DNA of 64,000 nt from Prescottella equi (GTDB lineage Bacteria > Actinomycetota > Actinomycetes > Mycobacteriales > Mycobacteriaceae): NCBI RefSeq assembly GCF_002094305.1, contig NZ_LWTX01000001.1, positions 248,001 through 312,000 on the forward strand, written 5' to 3'. The position numbers and the translations under genes are program-made. Of the stretch, positions 60,722-64,000 are shown piece after piece (the first letter of the stretch is position 1; each line of letters starts with the position of its first letter). The notes under the pieces are model-generated. The model ran no database searches, was not told where the DNA came from, and worked only from the letters and a program-made list of their open reading frames with translations.

Positions 60722-61887
60722 CGGCTGGGGGGCCGCCGCGTGGCGACGAGCTGCGCGGCTTCACGGTGGGGATCACGGCGTCGCGTCGGGCGGACGAGCT
60801 CGCGACGCTGCTCGTCCGGCGGGGTGCGGACGTCGTGCACGCGCCGGCGATCCGGATCATCCCGCTCGCCGACGACACCGAACTGGCCCGTGTGACCGAG
60901 ACGATCGTCGCGGACCCGCCGGACGTGATCGTCGCGACCACCGGCATCGGTTTCCGGGGCTGGATGGGTGCGGCCGAGGGCTGGGGAACGGGCGAGGAAC
61001 TGCTCACCGCGCTGGGGTCCACGAGGATCCTGGCTCGCGGTCCCAAGGCGACCGGAGCGGTGCGCGCCGCCGGCCTGCGCGAGGAGTGGTCGCCGGAATC
61101 CGAGTCGTCGGCGGAGGTGCTCGAACATCTGTTGGGCGAGGGGATCGCGGGCCGACGAATCGCTGTGCAACTGCACGGTGCAACCACCGAATGGGAACCC
61201 GCACCGGATTTCTGCGCGGCGCTGCGGGCCGCCGGGGCCCACGTGATCGCGGTGCCCGTGTACCGATGGACGCCGCCGGACGACTGCAGCGCGATGGACC
61301 GGCTGATCGAGTCCGTCGGGTGCGGTGGGCTGGACGCGGTGAGCTTCACGAGTGCGCCCGCGGTCGCCTCGATCCTGGGCCGCGCCAAGCAGACCGGTGC
61401 GCTCGAACCGCTGCTCCGGGCGTTTGACGGGCGGGTGCTCGCGGCGTGTGTCGGACCCGTCACCGCCGCGCCGTTGACCGCACTCGGGGCACCTACGACG
61501 ATGCCGGCACGCTCACGTCTGGGGTCGCTGGCCCGGCACATCGCGGACGAGTTGCCACGGCGGGACGCGCAGGTGCGGGCGGGCGGCCACGAACTGAGCG
61601 TGCGCGGCACGTGCGTCGTCGTCGACGGCGAGGTCAAGGTGCTCTCACCCGCCGGAATGGCACTCGTACGACGCCTGGCGGAGCGGCCCGGCATGGTGGT
61701 CTCCCGTGCGGACCTGCTGGCGTCGCTCCCCGGCGGCAGCGGTGATCCGCACGCCGTCGAGACCGCGATCGCGCGGCTGCGCAGCCACCTGGGGGCACCC
61801 AAGGCGGTGCAGACCGTCGTCAAGCGTGGCTACCGGTTGGCGCTGGACCCGGCGGAGTACGACCGGCTGCTCGAGGCGAGCCGGTGA
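60718..61887 (+). CDS. nnaR: HemD-like domain fused to winged-helix regulator (NnaR-like)
   Basis: A 389-residue protein with an N-terminal uroporphyrinogen-III synthase-like domain (about 10-265; FTVGITASRRADEL, LDAVSFTSAPAVASIL) and a C-terminal Trans_reg_C-type winged helix (about 290-380; HAVETAIARLRSHLGAPKAV). Orthologues are Rv0260c and MSMEG_0432 (NnaR), reported to regulate nitrate and nitrite uptake genes. It is more likely a regulator than a haem enzyme. GTG 60718 overlaps nirD; its own stop overlaps the CbiX-like gene (GTGA). Confidence 0.88.
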   Translation: MTAGGPPRGDELRGFTVGITASRRADELATLLVRRGADVVHAPAIRIIPLADDTELARVTETIVADPPDVIVATTGIGFRGWMGAAEGWGTGEELLTALGSTRILARGPKATGAVRAAGLREEWSPESESSAEVLEHLLGEGIAGRRIAVQLHGATTEWEPAPDFCAALRAAGAHVIAVPVYRWTPPDDCSAMDRLIESVGCGGLDAVSFTSAPAVASILGRAKQTGALEPLLRAFDGRVLAACVGPVTAAPLTALGAPTTMPARSRLGSLARHIADELPRRDAQVRAGGHELSVRGTCVVVDGEVKVLSPAGMALVRRLAERPGMVVSRADLLASLPGGSGDPHAVETAIARLRSHLGAPKAVQTVVKRGYRLALDPAEYDRLLEASR

Positions 61888-62615
61888 GCGCCACGGAGTT
61901 GGTGCTCGTCGCGCACGGCACCCGCAGCCGCGCCGGCGTCGAAACCGTTGCGGCGCTCGCCGAAGCGGCGGCCGAGCAGGTCGGGGCGGTGCGCACCGCG
62001 TTCGTCGACGTGCTGGGGCCGTCGCCCACCGAGGTGCTGTGCGACGTCCGCGGACCGGCAGTGCTCGTGCCCGCGTTCCTGGCGTCCGGGTACCACGTGC
62101 ACACCGACGTGCCCCGTGCGGTCGCGGACAGCGGACACCCGCGGGTCGTCGTGACCCGCGCCCTCGGCCCGCACCCCGCCCTGGCAAGGGTGCTCGAACA
62201 GCGACTGCGCGAATCCGGTTGGCGGCTCGGCGATGCCGTGGTGCTCGCCGCGGCGGGGTCGTCGGATCCGCGGGGCCGGCACGACGTACGCCGCGCCGCG
62301 GCGATGCTGTCGGCGCGGGTGCGCCGTGACGTCCCGGTCGGCTACATCGCCTCCGGCACGCCGACGGTGGCCGAGGCCGTCGCCCGACTTCGGGCGGAGG
62401 GGGAACGGCGCGTGCGCGTCGCGTCGTACCTGCTGGCGCCCGGCCTGTTCCACACGCGGCTGGGTCAGGCCGGGGCGGACGGGGTCGCGGACCCGCTCGG
62501 CGCGCACGACGCGATCGCCGACCTGGTCGCCGAGCGCTTCTTCCTGGCGAGTCCGCGAGCGGCGCGGGTCAGCGGCGGAACCCCAGCTGCCGCTCGGCGT
62601 TCGACAGTGCGCTGA
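61884..62615 (+). CDS. CbiX/SirB-family sirohydrochlorin chelatase-like protein
   Basis: A 243-residue two-repeat protein resembling Rv0259c. The motifs LVLVAHGTRS (active-site His at residue about 10), VLVPAFLASGYHVHTDVP (second His region) and a similar second half (VVLAAAGSSDP, RVRVASYLLAPGLFHTRL) are those of chelatases that insert Fe or Co into sirohydrochlorin. In the nirBD operon it likely helps supply sirohaem to NirB. GTG 61884 overlaps the previous stop. Its 3' end overlaps the convergent thioesterase gene by 47 bp. Confidence 0.88.
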   Translation: MSATELVLVAHGTRSRAGVETVAALAEAAAEQVGAVRTAFVDVLGPSPTEVLCDVRGPAVLVPAFLASGYHVHTDVPRAVADSGHPRVVVTRALGPHPALARVLEQRLRESGWRLGDAVVLAAAGSSDPRGRHDVRRAAAMLSARVRRDVPVGYIASGTPTVAEAVARLRAEGERRVRVASYLLAPGLFHTRLGQAGADGVADPLGAHDAIADLVAERFFLASPRAARVSGGTPAAARRSTVR

Positions 62616-63378
62616 CGATGCACGTGCCGATCGGTCCGCGCCGATCGAACATCGTCGTGCTACCGACGGAGATGCCGTCGACGCTGAGGTGATTGTCTGC
62701 CTCGATGCCGATCTCCGGTCCCTCCGGCAGCCGGGACAGCGCGAGGGTCAGGTCTGCGTTGATGAACCCGATGCCGGCGGTGCCCCAGTTGGTCATGAGG
62801 CTGGTGGTCTCGCCGACCATCGCGGCGCGGGCGAACGGTGACGGTTCCTCCCCGGCGACCACCGGGATCTGGTACTGCCACATGCGCTTGCGGCTCGAAC
62901 CCTCGTGATCGCGCAGTGACGGTGACCAGCCGGCGGGATGGCCGTCGCTGCCGATCCACGGATGTGACGGTGCCTGCAACGGTTCGAGGAGGCTCAGCGG
63001 CGGCGGTTGCGGTGTGTCGGGGCGAGTCCAGAGCTCGCCCGGCGGCTGCTCCGAGCGGCGCAGGAACACCACCGAGGCGCGGGCGACGGCCTCGCCCTGC
63101 TGGATCACCTCGGCGTCGGCGACGCGGATACGGTTGCCGTCGCGGACGCTGCGGGTGACGACGTGGAGTTGCTCGGCCCGTGCCGGGCGGAACAGGTCGA
63201 CGGTCAGGCGCGCCGGCACGAATCCCTCTGCGCCGTGCTCGTTCTCGATGGCCCGCGCGAGGATGCCGGTGATCGCCGGCCCGTTGATCATGTCGGGTGA
63301 CCACTTGCTGATACCCATGTCGAGCGGGAAGAACCCGTCGCCGTCGCGGCGCAGGAATCCGATCTCGGTCGTGTCCAC
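62569..63378 (-). CDS. acyl-CoA thioesterase-like (hotdog-fold) protein
   Basis: A 269-residue protein with a double-hotdog (TesB-like) layout: MSKWSPDMINGPAITGILARA-type start near residue 25, FVPARLTVDLFRPARAEQLHV and RVADAEVIQQGEAVARASVVFLR in the first domain, and GFINADLTLALSRLPEGPEIGIEADNHL and DRRGPIGTCIVSALSN in the second. It probably hydrolyses acyl-CoA or acts as an acyl carrier; the substrate is unknown. GTG 63378 follows AAGGAGCAGTT. It overlaps the CbiX-like gene by 47 bp at the 3' ends. Confidence 0.8.
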   Translation of the reverse strand: MDTTEIGFLRRDGDGFFPLDMGISKWSPDMINGPAITGILARAIENEHGAEGFVPARLTVDLFRPARAEQLHVVTRSVRDGNRIRVADAEVIQQGEAVARASVVFLRRSEQPPGELWTRPDTPQPPPLSLLEPLQAPSHPWIGSDGHPAGWSPSLRDHEGSSRKRMWQYQIPVVAGEEPSPFARAAMVGETTSLMTNWGTAGIGFINADLTLALSRLPEGPEIGIEADNHLSVDGISVGSTTMFDRRGPIGTCIVSALSNAERQLGFRR

Positions 63379-63611
63379 AACTGCTCCTTCGTCGACTGCT
63401 TCCCGGAACATACGACATCGGCGGTGACCGGAGACACAGGCATTGCCGTCGCGCGCCCGACTTCTTTGCGCATCGGTGTGCAGGAAACACTCCCGACGGG
63501 GGTCGAACCGGACTACCGTGAGAAGCGACCGGGCACGCTCGGCCCAATCGATACGTCCAGGTCCGGGACTGGGAGCGTGCGAGGCGGACGTCGGCGCAGG
63601 AGGTTCTTCGG

Positions 63612-64000
63612 ATGACCGCGACATCGGTGGACAGAGAGGGCTTCAGTTCGCTCCGCAAGGGCGGACTCAACTGGGACGCATTCCCGCTCAGACTGTTCGT
63701 GAAGGGCAATGCCAAGTTCTGGAATCCGGCGGACATCGACTTCACGCAGGATGCCGAGGACTGGGCCTCACTCACCAGTGAGGAGAAGCGCAGTTCCACG
63801 TACCTGTGCACCCAGTTCATCGCCGGCGAGGAGGCGGTCACCGAGGACATCCAGCCGTTCATGAAGGCGATGGCCGCAGAGGGGCGGTTCAACGACGAGA
63901 TGTACCTGACGCAGTTCTGCTTCGAGGAAGCCAAGCACGTCCAGGTGTTCCGGCGGTGGATGGACGCCGTCGGCCTCGACGGCGATCTCCACCCGTTCGT
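63612..64000 (+). CDS. R2-like ligand-binding oxidase (R2lox), 5' part, cut by window end
   Basis: The first 129 residues (codon 130 is cut) of a ribonucleotide reductase R2-like protein. E73 in [10 protein letters not shown] and E106/H109 in [11 protein letters not shown] correspond to the R2lox metal ligands E68, E101 and H104 of Rv0233, and V76 matches the valine (V71) of the Tyr-Val cross-link. This, plus [21 protein letters not shown], supports R2lox with a Mn/Fe cofactor and a bound fatty acid rather than a true NrdB. ATG 63612 follows AGGAGG. The cofactor residues beyond 130 cannot be checked. Confidence 0.88.
   Translation, partial: MTATSVDREGFSSLRKGGLNWDAFPLRLFVKGNAKFWNPADIDFTQDAEDWASLTSEEKRSSTYLCTQFIAGEEAVTEDIQPFMKAMAAEGRFNDEMYLTQFCFEEAKHVQVFRRWMDAVGLDGDLHPF

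Overview
The window is high-GC actinobacterial DNA, most likely from the mycolic-acid-bearing Nocardiaceae (a Rhodococcus, possibly close to R. equi). Up to about 50.4 kb the gene order follows, in reverse, the Mycobacterium tuberculosis block Rv3257c to Rv3205c: manB, manA, alkB with two rubredoxins, sahH, tmk, mtrAB-lpqB, hpf, secA1, a reductase with desaturases, rsgA, aroA, sigH-rshA, pdtaS, whiB1, parA, rhlE, fasR and moeZ. The alkB-rubA1-rubA2-TetR order is typical of rhodococci. The species call is an inference from remembered synteny and protein sequences; no search was run.

Region by region. (1) 1-4.9 kb: mannose activation and a permease. (2) 5-7.2 kb: alkane hydroxylation with its TetR gene. 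(3) 7.3-16 kb: S-adenosylhomocysteine hydrolase, an amidohydrolase, thymidylate kinase, and the MtrAB-LpqB envelope and cell-cycle signalling operon. (4) 16.2-19.9 kb: ribosome hibernation factor and SecA1. (5) 20.6-29 kb: lipid metabolism, with a HAD protein overlapping a WS/DGAT acyltransferase, a flavin/[2Fe-2S] reductase, two tandem desaturases and an Old Yellow Enzyme. (6) 29-37.3 kb: RsgA/AroA, an SRAP protein, the SigH-RshA thiol-stress switch, the 24-residue ribosomal protein bL37, a biotinyl carrier, PdtaS and WhiB1. (7) 37.6-50.4 kb: lipid kinase, ParA, DEAD-box helicase, FasR, MoeZ and several conserved actinobacterial proteins of unknown role. (8) 50.4-62.6 kb: synteny with the Rv3205c region ends and an assimilatory nitrate/nitrite block begins: narK, narB, a flavoprotein donor, nirB, nirD, a HemD-winged-helix regulator (NnaR-like) and a CbiX-like chelatase. 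Most genes in it overlap by 4 bases (GTGA or ATGA). (9) 62.6-64 kb: a thioesterase-like gene and the start of an R2-like ligand-binding oxidase, cut by the window edge.

The strongest non-coding signals are: a shared 31-bp dyad before the reductase and before the second desaturase, where it overlaps a probable leaderless promoter; a SigH-type promoter and an upstream in-frame start that would give a longer SigH isoform; a 12-bp inverted repeat that contains the whole narK ribosome binding site; a CRP-type site before whiB1; direct repeats straddling the -10 element between a GntR gene and an MFS gene; and several perfect terminator hairpins, mostly between convergent genes. I saw no tRNA, rRNA, CRISPR array, insertion sequence or prophage.
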